This document shows, piece by piece, positions 21,898 to 33,894 of a stretch of DNA of 64,000 nt. The stretch's first letter is position 1. Each line of letters starts with the position of its first letter. The notes under the pieces were generated by a model. That model ran no database searches. It saw nothing but the letters and a program-made list of their open reading frames with translations, and was not told the origin of the DNA. Source of the stretch: Aphanomyces cochlioides (lineage: Eukaryota; Oomycota; Saprolegniomycetes; Saprolegniales; Verrucalvaceae); the NCBI GenBank assembly GCA_019828595.1, contig JAHQRK010000044.1, forward strand, positions 124,001 to 188,000, given 5' to 3'. Position numbers and translations under genes: made by a program.

Positions 21898-24800
21898 TCA
21901 TTCCAGGAGGGGCAAAGCATGAATTAAATGCTTTGGAGTCCCTTTTTCTTCTCGTTGAATTTGAATCGTGTACAAGCGCCATGTTTTGATATCAAATAAA
22001 TACAACGTAGCGCGGACCTCGAGCGAGACGATTCCAGTGAGAACTGCAGACGCCTTATCAATATATTGAATGCCATGATGGTACCACTTGGCTGGAAAAA
22101 ATTGATATTTTGCTGCTGCATACAGAAACAGTGACGACGAGCTAGCTTTCGTCCTTGGGTTTGGATTTCTCCATCGTTCGAAAAGATAACAAATGATACA
22201 ACATCCCAGAACTTGCGCAATAAAGGAGTAGAAATGACTCAAGCTCCCGATTCCAAGAACACCAGAATGACAAACCAGTTGGAAGTCGACTTGGTCTACA
22301 GTGCAGTCGCGCGAAATTTGGACCGATCGAGGCGGCGGCGCTGTCAACCCCCATATCGCCGATGTTAGCCACACTGAGATAAAGCTATTCCGCGAGTATC
22401 GTTGTGTATGGTCTTTCGTAGCAATCGAGAAAATATCATTTACAATATAGACCATCCATACAATTTCTCCAGCTGTCAAGATGACCATGTACCAAGGCTG
22501 TGGCACTGACACAAAATACGTCACGAGGCCTTCCAAAGGTCGGGTTAGCTTCAAAGTAGACGTTGAAAGCAGACAAACAGCGCACAATGCACGGACCAAA
22601 ATGAGCGGCCTGCTAATCCACACAAGTGCTGTAACTCGGCTAAACGAAGCCATATTAGCAGCTTCGATGCGCGCTTTGAGAGCTAAAATAATACGAAACG
22701 TTTATGGGAATTTCCAAAACATTTGGGGGATTTCGATATACGTTAAGCTTGTAGAAATGAGTGTGACTGTGCCATTGTCGCCTTGGAATGAAACAACTTC
22801 CCGAATGCCCTGAACCCAATCAAACATGTATAGCCAAGCAAAGAGCTCGAAATCAAACTCAGATGGATCAAAGATGTCCACGATGGACATTTTGCACGAT
22901 TGCTGGTCGACTGTCAAGTATTGCATTACATGGATTTGGGTACTTTGTTGAATGTCTATTTTCACGAGCTGGGCTTGGGAGTACAAAACATTGAGTTGGT
23001 CAGCCGGCATATACATATTCAAGAAGGCTTGTGCTTTTAGAATAGCTGAAAGGGTTCCTGTAGCGCTCTTTATTTCTCGCTTCGAAACAGCAATTGCATT
23101 CATATTCTTCAAAATAGACAGTCCTGACATCAAACTTTTCGTGTCTCCATTGTAGAATTCTAAGAGAGAAGTGGGGCAACTTCCTTGAGAGCTGAATGCA
23201 ATACAAGGCGTTCGCGAGTAGCCAGCTACTTGTCCAATATCGCACATAATATTCCCTCCAAGGAGGTAATAATTGTTGCCCCATGCTTTTGGTTCAGGAT
23301 TCATCGTGAATGAAGAGTAAATTGCCCAGAAATCACGCTGAATCTTTGAATTCGTCGTGAGCAACTCAGTCAACGTCATGGTGATATTTCGAAACAGTTG
23401 ACGAAGCGAACGTGGGCAAATAATTCGTTTCATTGTGACTGAACCAAACGGACCCAAGACACTTCGAGCTAAAGCGAAGCCGGCTCCCATCGGTGAGTTC
23501 AAACGACCGGCCTGAATTAAGAGGCTCTCTGGGGTAATATTCCTGTAGGCGAAGTTTGGACTATTTCGAATGAGGCTCATACCATGCATGAGACTTGAAT
23601 TTGATGCGATGGAGAGCAGTTCGATAGCAAGTCGTACTTGCATTTTAAGCGAAGTTTGAACAGATAATTGAAATGAACCACTGGAATGTTTTAATGTCAA
23701 TGGGTAAGTCCATCCAAGTGCATTCTGAACCGAAAATGTTTCAATCACGCCGACACTCTTATAATTTTGCCATTGTGTTGTATATTATCGATTTTTCGTA
23801 AATTTCCGAATTGAGCGTGATTCGTCGAATCGATCACCAATATCATTGACGCGTGTGATAGAGTGAAGACGGCACAGATGATTGATCTTCGTGAGACTGC
23901 TGTGAATTGCTCTGAGAGGACCTTGTATTCCTCGAGGGGCAGTCTTGAAGTTCCGCTTGATCCATGCAATGCACCATGAGAGCACTGAACCTCCTCGTCT
24001 TGTCCTGAAATGTCTGCACCGAAATTTCAGCCAATTAAAGACCAGTATATTCAAATTGACCAATCAGAGCAATTTGGGATCGGTTCTGCCGGCGTGATTC
24101 GATTGCGCATGGTCCGGAAATTCGTATCAAATTGATAATATCTCGTGACATTTAACTTGGTCCAATACATTATTTCATCTCCAATTGGAAGATCTTGGTT
24201 TTGCGTTTGAGTTAGCCAGTTTGATCCATCGATCGACGAGTTCAAGGTCGAATAAATTCCAGCATTCAGTGCATCTCCCCAGCAAGCATTCAATTTTTGC
24301 AGATCAGCATTTCGTAGAAATGATTCTAAGTAGATGGCACCATTATCGCCATCATTTTTACAACGCTCTTGCTTTTTGCCTGTATTAGCCATTTCCAATA
24401 GCTTAGTAAAGTCCACATAGCAATATGCTGTCATGATCCACGGAATCCCACATCCATCAATTTGTCGCAAGCTTTGTATAACATTATAAAGTGAATTTGC
24501 TTCGTCTTGAATAGAATTGACATACAGCGGAGCAACCGTGAGGGTAATCACGGTAAAATTTGTAGTGGGAGTCATAGCTCCATTCTCAGCGTCTGTCAAA
24601 TCTATACTATTCGATGCGTTTGTATAGAGAAGATTTTGATTAAACCAATTGCTCAAGTAAACAAGTGCATCCATATCAAATGATGCCCACCAAAAGTCAT
24701 TCACCATTGCAGATTTTGTGAGCTCCAAAAAGGCATAACTGCTACCGATAGAGCTAGCCATGTATACAAGACTGAGAGCGCCAAGCAATGCATTTCGAGT

Positions 24801-27419
24801 GCGAAAAACTGGACCCGAGTCAAATGAACTGATGCCCTCTCTTGCAACCGTAGATAGGCGGAACATATGGCTAGTTCGTGCTTGTCGTCGGACTATCGTC
24901 CACGTTTTAATATCCAAGAGAACTTTGCCTATGGGAATCATCCCGGCTAGAATAACAGCTACAATATCAAGTGGCCGAGATGCTGATCCAGAATGGTGAA
25001 CAAAATACGCTTCCGCGGCTGATGGCAACAAGACGTTGTGCGCGGTCATGTTTTCAACTGAAGTAATTCTATAAACGTATCGATAGATGCACACCAACAA
25101 ATATGATCCGATTACACAGCCCATTTGGATACATAGGTATGTGGCAACCAAATTGAGTGAGCCAATGCGAACCTCTCCACGAGTACATTGTACACCACGT
25201 CGAAGAGATATTATAGAACAAGACCGAGAGATTGTAGTCTGTCCATAATATGGCATGTACAGAGATATGAAAAATATGCTAAAAAATGTTATCATGCTAC
25301 TCAGAGGGGCATATTGTCTTGAGTTGTAGTGTTAGTGGTAACAACAAGTCGCTCATGACGTAGACTATCCAGAGACATTCGCCAGATAGAATTAGTTGGT
25401 TTACTATTGTCGGTCGATAGTCAGAGAAGAAAGTGATTGAATTGCTTGATGTAATAGTGGCGGTCGATGTACTTAAAATAATAATAGCTGTCAAACCGCG
25501 AAGGAGAAGCAGCGGCCGACCCACCCAAACACTGCCAAATACACGATTGAACTGAAATAAATTGAATCCGTCTACATCAAACTTGACTTGGACGCTGTAA
25601 ATAAAGACTAAGAGCACGAAGAGAGTTGTCAAGCCACATACATAAATCATAAAGTTCCAAAAGTAATGACAAGCTGTTTGGGGAAGCTCGAGTGGGTTTG
25701 CAGCAAATTGGAGATACTCACTTCGAGCGGACATGAGAGTATAGCTTCCCTCATCACCATCGAATTGAATGACTTCTCTCAACCCATCCACCCAGTCGTA
25801 AAGAGCAATCCATCCAAAGAAAGACCATGCATCGGTGGAATTATCAATGATATCTTGCCTCAGAAGGATATCGCTAGCATTTTGTGAGGCCATTTGGATA
25901 AACTCAATCTTTAATCGAGTAATATCCAGTGTCGATTCTTGAATCTTGGAGTTAATTGACGTTCTATCAAGATCAGGTAATACTTGCAAAATAGGCTGTA
26001 AACATTTTGAGCAAGCATCGGCACTCAAAATGCTCTTTGAACATACTGTTCCTATGAAGCTTTGTATAAGATTGATGGCGTACTGGCAAATAAGGTATTA
26101 GCTTTGTCAAGCGTGAAAGTAAATGGTTTGGGGAACTGACAACAATCATCGAAGGAAAAGGTTTGCTGAATAAACGTTGACGATGGTATCTGAGGAGCAC
26201 AAAATGGACTACCTCCATAGAATGTCATATTCAAGCCATTCCATGAAGTTGGCGCAACATCAATGACATAGGAAGACATAGAGCCCAGAGCTTGTTGGAA
26301 CCTCGGATTTGATAAAGACCACGGAACGCTAATACAAGGTCCAATAGAGATGATGGAACTGCGATCAACGTCGTGTCCCAATTCATGAATGGACCAAGGT
26401 TAGCTCGCATAAGCCGTACTCCTGTTGTGGAAGATATTCCAATATATTGAATATCCCAGTCGAGACCCTTCGATTCGAGTGATAAGTTGAAATTTCGTAC
26501 CAAAGAACAACCAGAGTTAGAAACCATGTTCATATCGTTCCAAATCCCAGCATTGATATGTCTTGAAGTCCATGCAGTGAGGCCACGGTACACGTATGGT
26601 ATTGAACTGACTATAAGAGCTTGAGAGACACCCAGAGCATTCACAACTTTGATGCTGTCCTCGATACCATATTGGAAACGATTCTGAAATTGCAAATTGT
26701 AGCGCATTATGCCATATTGACGCCACAGTGCCGCTTCATCAGCTGCAGATAGTGAGGGACGGCTCATTAATGAAGTTACCCATTTTCGACCAATTACGTC
26801 AGGTAGCAAAAACGCCAATATTGTTTGATTGATTTGAATTCCAATGGATGAAGACGTTAGGTCTGTCGTATCTACATTACGCAAGAGTGCTTCCAAATAA
26901 ACGGCCGCGTTATCTGCGTACTGCTGACCACAGCGTTTCTGGCGCTTTGCTGTGTGAGCCACTTCAAATCGACGATCGAAATCCACCCAGCAGTAAGAGG
27001 TAAACGTGTAAATGATTTCAAACAAACTGTTTTTCCGCATTGTTGTGATCACGGCTTCCAGTGGAATCGATGCTAACATAATTCTCCTCGTTGCAGTGGG
27101 TCGAATATCAATGAACGTATTTGAAGAAGAGTAATCCTGGAGCTGGGATGAGGTATCATCGAAAAGGCTGAAATCTCCGGTCTGGTTCAGGATAAGTCTT
27201 GCATTGAAGAGATCTGAGAGGAATGTTTGAATTGAATTGGCGCCACCAGAAGTCATTTGCGACATTCTCTGACTGGATAGTGAGATACAGTAAGCTGCAG
27301 CACAGAGTGAAAAGTACGTAAGCAAACCCGGCAAGTCTAATGATCAAGCTAGACCGCTTGAGAGCTATGCCAACCTTGCTAGCGTTCGATGACGGTGCAC
27401 TGGGTCCGGCCCGCAGCAT
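21898..27419 (-). pseudogene. Large multipass membrane protein, copy M1, inactivated
   Basis: A decayed single-exon gene for a protein of about 1750 residues; family not known to me. Starts MLRAGPSAPSS at 27419. The protein has two tandem modules, each with a hydrophobic helix, the motif NDFWW(R/A)xF, a long extracellular part with YC(W/Y)VDF, then DWV(D/Q)G(L/I)REV, a (W/G)RPLxLxR helix and GE(C/I)(L/V)W(I/M)VYV. Breaks: frameshifts near 27236, 26380, 26080 (one base missing relative to 63147) and 25305, a 354 bp MITE-like insertion at 23785-24138 bringing a stop, and a deletion with a stop near 22690. Some breaks are shared with the copy at 61440-64000, so decay began before duplication. 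Confidence 0.75.
23785..24138. mobile_element. MITE-like insertion with TA target duplication
   Basis: 354 bp lying between YWTKLNVTRY and TTQWQNYK-type coding sequence. Removing it with one flanking TA (23783-23784 or 24139-24140) restores the length and frame seen in the related gene at 30370. Ends are imperfect inverted repeats (TTATCGATTT...AAATTTCCG against TTATCAATTT...GAATTTCCG). No coding capacity. TA duplication suggests mobilisation by a Tc1/mariner transposase. Part of it is also present, inverted, at about 61215-61438. Confidence 0.7.
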
Positions 27420-28006
27420 ATTTGCAGTTACAATTTTGTGGAGATTGCTTGTAACTGTCCGACGTCAAAAGTCGGAACATTTGATCATTTTTCACAGTCG
27501 TCATGCTGACCTAAAGCATCAGCCCTACAAAAAATATATAATTTTCTGTGAGCTGGTGATAATGCTCTATATACGCACCTGCTTGAAAAAGTTATCTGAT
27601 CTAAACAATCAGTTGTCTAATTGTTCAATAAGAGCGGTGGTACACTGGGTAACATGGCCACTAGAACCGTTGGCACTGACTAGAAGAGACACAAGAATTC
27701 GAAAAACAGTTACAAATTATACTGTTGCATAGACACAGACGAGCTTTGCAAAGTTTCCGAGATTGTTCTCTCTCCGCAGAGGTCTACACAATATGCTGGA
27801 GCTTTTTCACTTGTGAAGAGCTTAGTGACATCGTCTATCTCAACAATTTCTCAGCTGATACATCGAGGTTACGTCATGAAGACCTCGCATATATCCTACT
27901 GGTCTTCAGGAGGTCTCAAATAAGGGCTGTCGTCAATACATCCACACTGTTGTTTGGTAGTCAACAAAGACATAATGAGGCTCATCGTTTCCACGTTAAA
28001 TAGACT
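27420..28006. other. Intergenic between membrane gene copies M1 and M2
   Basis: 5' flank of M1 and 3' flank of M2. I see no gene, repeat or RNA here that I can support. Confidence 0.5.
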
Positions 28007-31000
28007 CTATTCAAGCAGAGGTATTGCATGGATTAAATGTTGAGGGGTGCCTTCAATACGGTTTGGCAAAACGATAGAGTACGACCGCCAAGCTTTGATA
28101 TCAAATAAATACAATGTCTTGCCAACCTCCAAGGACAATATTCCTGTAAGAACTGCGGATGCTTTATCTAAATACTGAATACCGTGATGTTGCCATTTCG
28201 AAGATCGAAATTGATGCTTTGCAGCTGCGTACAGAAAAAGCGACGATGGACTCAATTGTGACTGCCGCTTTGGATGAAAAGCACGTTGAAAGACGTAGCA
28301 ACAGAAGGAACATCCTAACACCAATGCTATCAAAGAGTAAAAACGACCCAAACTTCCAATTGCAACAACACCAGCATGGCACACCAGTTGAAAATCCACA
28401 TGACCGCGCACAACGTCTTGTTGCCATCAGCCGCGGAAGCGTATTTTGTTCACCATTCTGGATCAGCATCTCGGCCACTTGATATTGTAGCTGTTATTCT
28501 AGCCGGGATGATTCCCATAGGCAAAGTTCTCTTGGATATTAAAACGTGGACGATAGTCCGACGACAAGCACGAACTAGCCATATGTTCCGCCTATCTACG
28601 GTTGCAAGAGAGGGCATCAGTTCATTTGACTCGGGTCCAGTTTTTCGCACTCGAAATGCATTGCTTGGCGCTCTCAGTCTTGTATACATGGCTAGCTCTA
28701 TCGGTAGCAGTTATGCCTTTTTGGAGCTCACAAAATCTGCAATGGTGAATGACTTTTGGTGGGCATCATTTGATATGGATGCACTTGTTTACTTGAGCAA
28801 TTGGTTTAATCAAAATCTTCTCTATACAAGTGCGATTTATTTCGAGAAATCGAGAGACAGGTGCTGCCAAACCCCATATGGCTGATGACAACCACACAAG
28901 AATATAACTGTTCAAAGAATACTCTTGCGTGTATTCCTTAGTAAATATCGAGAATATATCATTCACGATGTATACCATCCATACAAGTTCTCCGGCAGTT
29001 AAGATGATGATATACCAAGGTTGCGGCAGGGAAATAAAGTACGATACAAGGCCACCGAGAGGTCTTGTGAGGGTTAAAGTTGACGTCGCGAGGAGGCAAA
29101 CAGCGCTTAATGCACGCAACATAATGAGAGGTCTTCCAATCCATACAAGAGCAGTGACTCGACTGAAAGACGTCATGTTGGCAGCTTCGATACGTGCCTT
29201 CAAACCTAGAATGTAAAAGCATACGATACATGCGACGCAGAGCATGATCCAAGTGATGTATTGAAGCAGCAAGCGCATATAATAAGATTTGTTGACTGGA
29301 ATTTCCATGGGATTTCCAGGCATTTCAATAAAATTTGTGCTCGAAGATAAGAGAGTGAGCTTATTTTTGTCTCCTTGAAATGTGACAGCTTCGCGAACTC
29401 CTTGAACCCAATCAAACATGTAAAGCCAAGCGAACAACTCAAAATCGCTTTCGCCTGGATCGAAATAATTAATATGTGATAATGCATAATCCGTCGAGTT
29501 GTCAGGAACTGTGTATTGCATCATTTCGACCTGAATTTGGTCTCGAATGTAAGCTTTCACGCTTTCACTTTGAACTTGCAGATCTTTTGCAGCAGCTGGG
29601 GGAAAATACTTTTGCAAAAATGCTGTGGCAGCGGTAACTGCTTGCAACATACCAGCTGGCGCTTGGACTTCCCTCTGAGATATAGCAGTGAAATTAATAG
29701 ACTTCAAAGTAACAAGGCCGGACATCATAAGCTTTGAATCGCCAACCAGTGTCTCAAGAAGATAAAATCCACAACCTCCTTTGGCTCCAAAAAATACCCA
29801 CGGCGCGCTGTTAACGCCTTTCATGCTACCAATTTCACATAGAGGGTTACCTCCAAGCAGAAAATAGTTGTCCCATGCTTTTGGTCGCGGCCCTGTAGTA
29901 TAAGTTGAATAAAGTTGCCAAAAATCTGTTTGGATTTCGATATTTGAGCTCAACAAGCGAGTTAAAGTTTGCGTAATATTTTGAAACAACTGACGCAACG
30001 AAGCTGGGCATGAAATTCGTTTCATTATGATGGACCCGAAAGGCCCAAAAGTATCTCTGACCAAGGAAAGGCCTAGACCGATCGGCGAGCTTAGATAACC
30101 AACTTCAATTAATAGAGTTTCCAGCGTAGTGTTACTGTAAGCAAAAGCCGGACTGTCACGAATCAAGCTCTTGCCACGTATGATGCTTGAGTTAGATGCA
30201 ACCAAAAGTAGATCACCTGCCAATGGAGATGCCATTTTCAATGAAGTTTGTGCAGAGAACTGATATGATCCATTCGAGGATTTTAATGTTAACGGATATT
30301 TCCATCCGAGAGAATTTTGAATTGAAAAGGATTCAATCACACCAATACTCTTGTAGTTTTGCCACTGTGTTGTGTATCTAGTGATGTTGAATTGACTCCA
30401 GTACGTCACTTCATCAGCTATCGAAGAAGTCTGGCTTTGAGTCTGAGCAAGCCATTTTGACCCATCTATTGTTGTTTTCAAAACCGAATAAATCCCTATA
30501 CTCAGAGACGTTGCCCAGCACACAGATAATTTTTGTGGAGCAACATTCCTAAGGATTGATTCCAAGTATATTGCACCATTGTTGATGTCACCGTTACATC
30601 GTTGCTGCTTTTTTGACGAACTGGCCATTTCCCACCGCTTGTTAAAATCGACATAGCAATAGACCGTCATGATCCATGGGGCCATACATCCATCCATTTT
30701 CCTCAAGCTTTCAATGACGTTAAAAAGTGAATTAGCTTCATCTTGGATGGAGCTGGCATATAGTGGAGCAACTTTCAGCGCGCTCACGGTGGAATTTGTG
30801 GTTGTAGTCAGAGCACCATAAGCAGTGTCAGTAAGTTCAATGTTCTTCAAAAAGTTTGTTAAGAGAAGGTTTTGGTTAAACCAGTTGCTCAGGTATACGT
30901 GAGTGTTTGCATCAAACGAAGCCCACCAAAAGTCATTAATCATGGCGGACTTTGTATACTCCAAAAAGGCATAACTACTGCCAATGGAGCTAGCCATGTA

Positions 31001-32090
31001 CAAGAGGCTGAAACCTCCAAACCAAGCATGACGATTGCTGTACAATATTGGAACTCCCCTTGTTGCATCCATGGCTTTGTGTAATAGCTGAGCACCTAGA
31101 AACGAATGGCCTGATCGCTCTCTCCTCCTGACAACGGTCCATAATTTTAAATCCAGGAGAATTTTCTTCAAAGGAAGCATACCAGCTAATACGCATGCCA
31201 CTGAATCCAATTGCCACATTGTTTCTGTACCTTTCACAAAGTAAGAATCAACGGCAGCCGGAATGAGTAAATTGGAAGCTGGGACTCCTTCCATACGCGA
31301 TTTGTACCAGTAGGCTCGAACCGCGATGTATGATCCGACAAGACTAGCAATTTGAATCCCAAGGAAAATTTCAATTCGACTCGTGGAGCCAATATTCACT
31401 GCACCGCTAGTACATTCAACGCCATGTCGAAACGAGATAATTGAGCAGTTGCGTAATGTTGAGGCTTGACTCTTCAGTGGAACGGTGTGCGATAAAATGA
31501 AACTAGCCGCAAAAGCGACAAAGCTACTCATTGGTGCGTAGTATCTTGAGTATTGAGATGTCAACGGCAGCAAAAAGTCATTCATGACGTACAAGATCCA
31601 GAGACTTTCTCCTGTCACAATGAGTCGTTCTATGATCGGCATTTGGAAGTTCAAAAAGTACGTCGCAGAATTGCTGGTAGAAAGGGTAGCTGTGGACGTG
31701 CTCAAGACAATGATTGCGATCCAGTGGAAATGCATCAAAAAGGATTCGGCGAGCAACTGAAGGCCTTACGTCGATAAATGTGGTCGGAACCGAGTAGTCC
31801 TTGAGTACAGTGAAGCTATCTTCGCAGAAATTGAAGTCTCCAGAATTGTTCATGATGAGCCTCGAATTGTAGAGATCCGAGAGAAAAGTTTGGCCACCTC
31901 TTGTGTTGAACTGCCGCCACCAAAAGTCGTTGGTCATGTTGTCATCCAGAATTGTCAGATAACATATGCTGCAGCATAAGGTTCCAAGGATATACACAAA
32001 ACCAGCAACCCGCAAGGTCAAGCTCGACGTCTTGCTCACTTTGACCTCGATGTTGGACGCCTCGATCGAGCTGAGACCGACGGGTTGCAT
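28007..32090 (-). pseudogene. Large multipass membrane protein, copy M2, rearranged
   Basis: Second member of the M family, start MQPVGLSSIEAS at 32090. A fairly clean frame covers 31756-28830, about 970 codons, including the second NDFWWASF module, DWVQGVREAV and GELVWMVYIVND. Two events break it. Near 31720-31745 the first extracellular domain (ending RRILFDAFPLD) is fused out of frame to the helix AIIVLSTSTAT, deleting about 550 residues seen in M1. At 28406-28828 a reversed piece of M1-type sequence interrupts the C-terminal domain, whose last 130 residues (HVDFQLVCHAG to HLIHAIPLLE) continue beyond it to 28007. A truncated protein of about 950 residues could still be made from an internal start. 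Confidence 0.75.
28406..28828 (+). repeat. Inverted copy of M1 sequence 24632-25051 inside M2
   Basis: About 420 bp read on the plus strand as the M1 protein segment from MTAHNVLLPSAAEAYFVHH to NWFNQNLLYT, apparently identical to the reverse complement of 24632-25051, although M2's own version of this segment elsewhere is clearly different. It is therefore a recent transfer from an M1-like copy. The matching segment is missing from the third copy, whose joint at 62106 resumes at M1 position 25039. Confidence 0.85.
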
Positions 32091-33525
32091 GCCCCTGACC
32101 GGTAGTAAATACTTGCTGTAACCGTTGACTGCAATTAAAAATAGCACCCGTCTTTCTCAATAGCTTTCGAGCACTTGCAGCAAGATCCAACGGACATGAC
32201 ACGAAGCCTCCATCATTGGAAGAGAAAAGTTGAGTCATTACTTTGATGTCGCATTCAAACGAGTTTGGCTCTCGCTCGTCTAGAAACTTGAGAGATTTAG
32301 AGTAGCCGCTGAAGAAACGATTTTGAGACTCGAGATTGTCGGCAAAGTGTGACGCAAGGCATCTTCTTGTGTCCAAAATCCCTAATGCATTCGCTGGTCT
32401 TGGGTCGCTTCAGTCGACGAAAAATGGAAAATTTGCACTGAAGAGTTTCGACCCCTCGCAATGTACAGCTACTTTCATCTTCTCGTTGATATCAAATGAA
32501 CACTTCTTTTTCGATCTGTCTGAGCGTGGACTTGTGCGAAACAGGAGGCTACATTGACAACAAGGTTTGCGTTTTTCATTATTGGTACTGATTTTGTTGT
32601 TAATGCGTCTTCATGCTCCACCGAAAGATGCGAAAGCATGGATGGTGGTTTTGCAATATACGCAGAGCACCGAACAAGTGGTCATATCGTCTTATTGAAA
32701 GGAAACAACACCGATATTTCTGTCGTGGGAGATTGTCACTATGGTATTTTGTGTTGCATGCCAAAGCCCATGCAAAACCGTATTGCTATGGACTTGTACA
32801 GTCTGATGGGCAGGAGTCATTGTTTTACATGCGCGAATATCCCATATGTACATATCGCCTGTGGTGCTTTGTATTGCGTCAACTTGGTCACTCATTACGA
32901 GGATCTGAGAGAAGCACGATTCTCCTCGTCAAATGAAGTCTGCTTGGACATGAACACGACAGTGCCGGTGCGTGTGATATGGAAAACATACTGGTTGCTC
33001 TTACTTGTTGGCGTTGCATGCGCTATGACTCATGGCGAGGTCCAGATGGGAGCAGCTTTTGACACTTCATCGTAACCTGGGCATCGAGAGCACGTTGCAA
33101 GAGCTTCCTTCCTGGTGCCCACTCAAGTTGAGATCATCCTAGTCGACTTGGGCATAGAGGAAATCTCATGTCGGTGCGCAGGCCGTAGTGATCCATTTCT
33201 TCATACACGTCCAACTCAAAGCACAACTAACGTTAACGTTACTCCTGCATGGCTATATAGTTGACACATTCGGTAGAAAACAACACGTCAGGCTGGACGC
33301 CACCACTGTTTCCTTCGACCTCAGATCCGTTTGTCATCTGAGCTCGTTTAGTATTTCCCTGGTCGATAGACATTTTCAATTGTTCCAAATGTTCGAAATT
33401 CGAAGAGGTCGGCGGACAAGTCTGACGACCGTTCGCACCTTCTGCAACGGTATGTAACACCAAAGAGCGCGACTCCTCCAGACAGAACCCACTGGTTTAT
33501 GAGTGAATAACAACCTACAAGCTTC
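32091..33525. other. Coding remnants and a duplicated upstream region; no intact gene
   Basis: On the minus strand 32150-32400 keeps one open stretch (FADNLESQNRFFSGYSKSL and SFECDIKVMTQLFSSNDGG) that looks like the C-terminal part of a real protein, but it is cut off on both sides. Its parent is not recognised. On the plus strand 32554-33075 is a 173-codon frame without a known domain. From about 32870 the DNA resembles 36415-37323, the promoter side of the giant receptor gene. Confidence 0.45.
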
Positions 33526-33585
33526 ATGCCCTACCTGAACTATCCCTGCTGGCTTGTATTGGCGATTCTGCTCTTCGCTGGGTAG
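33526..33585 (+). pseudogene. 5' end fragment of the giant receptor gene
   Basis: ATG at 33526 begins MPYLNYPCWLVLAILLF, the receptor signal peptide with one change, and runs into TAG two codons later. The upstream region to about 33100 also matches 36640-37323, so a promoter plus signal peptide has been copied here. A short secreted-type peptide of 19 residues is all it could encode. Confidence 0.85.
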
Positions 33586-33664
33586 AGAGTCGAGATAGAC
33601 GGCAGAATCGTCGAGATTGTTATTGGTACATGTCATGTGTTCATTTCGTGTATTGGCAATTTGA

Positions 33665-33846
33665 GATTTCTTTTCCAACTTGAGCTCAGTAGCAAACTTC
33701 ATAAATGGGCAACAAGCAAACCTCGATTTCTTTTTCCAACTTGAGCTCAGTAGCAAACTTCATAAATCGGCAACAAGCAAACCTCGATTTCTTTTTCAAA
33801 CTTGAGCTCAGTAGCAAACTTCATAAATCGGCAACAAGCAAACCTC
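33665..33846. repeat. 61 bp tandem repeat, three copies
   Basis: Units of 60, 61 and 61 bp beginning GATTTCTTTTTCCAACTTGA and ending AAGCAAACCTC, with only three or four differences. They lie just downstream of the CRN2 stop, between it and the receptor fragment. The interval 33586-33894 contains nothing else that I can name. Confidence 0.9.
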
Positions 33847-33894
33847 TCACGAAAATAAAGTAGACATTAAAGAGTGTAAGGAGTGCCTGACAAT

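Noticed and set aside
21898..27419. M1 as an intact multi-intron gene
   Set aside because: The gaps between frames are too short to hold introns, some breaks are single-base differences from the M3 copy, and the related M2 copy reads through the same regions without introns.
32554..33075. 173-codon plus-strand frame
   Set aside because: No start context, domain or splice continuation; overlaps DNA related to the receptor's upstream region. Left within the intergenic description.
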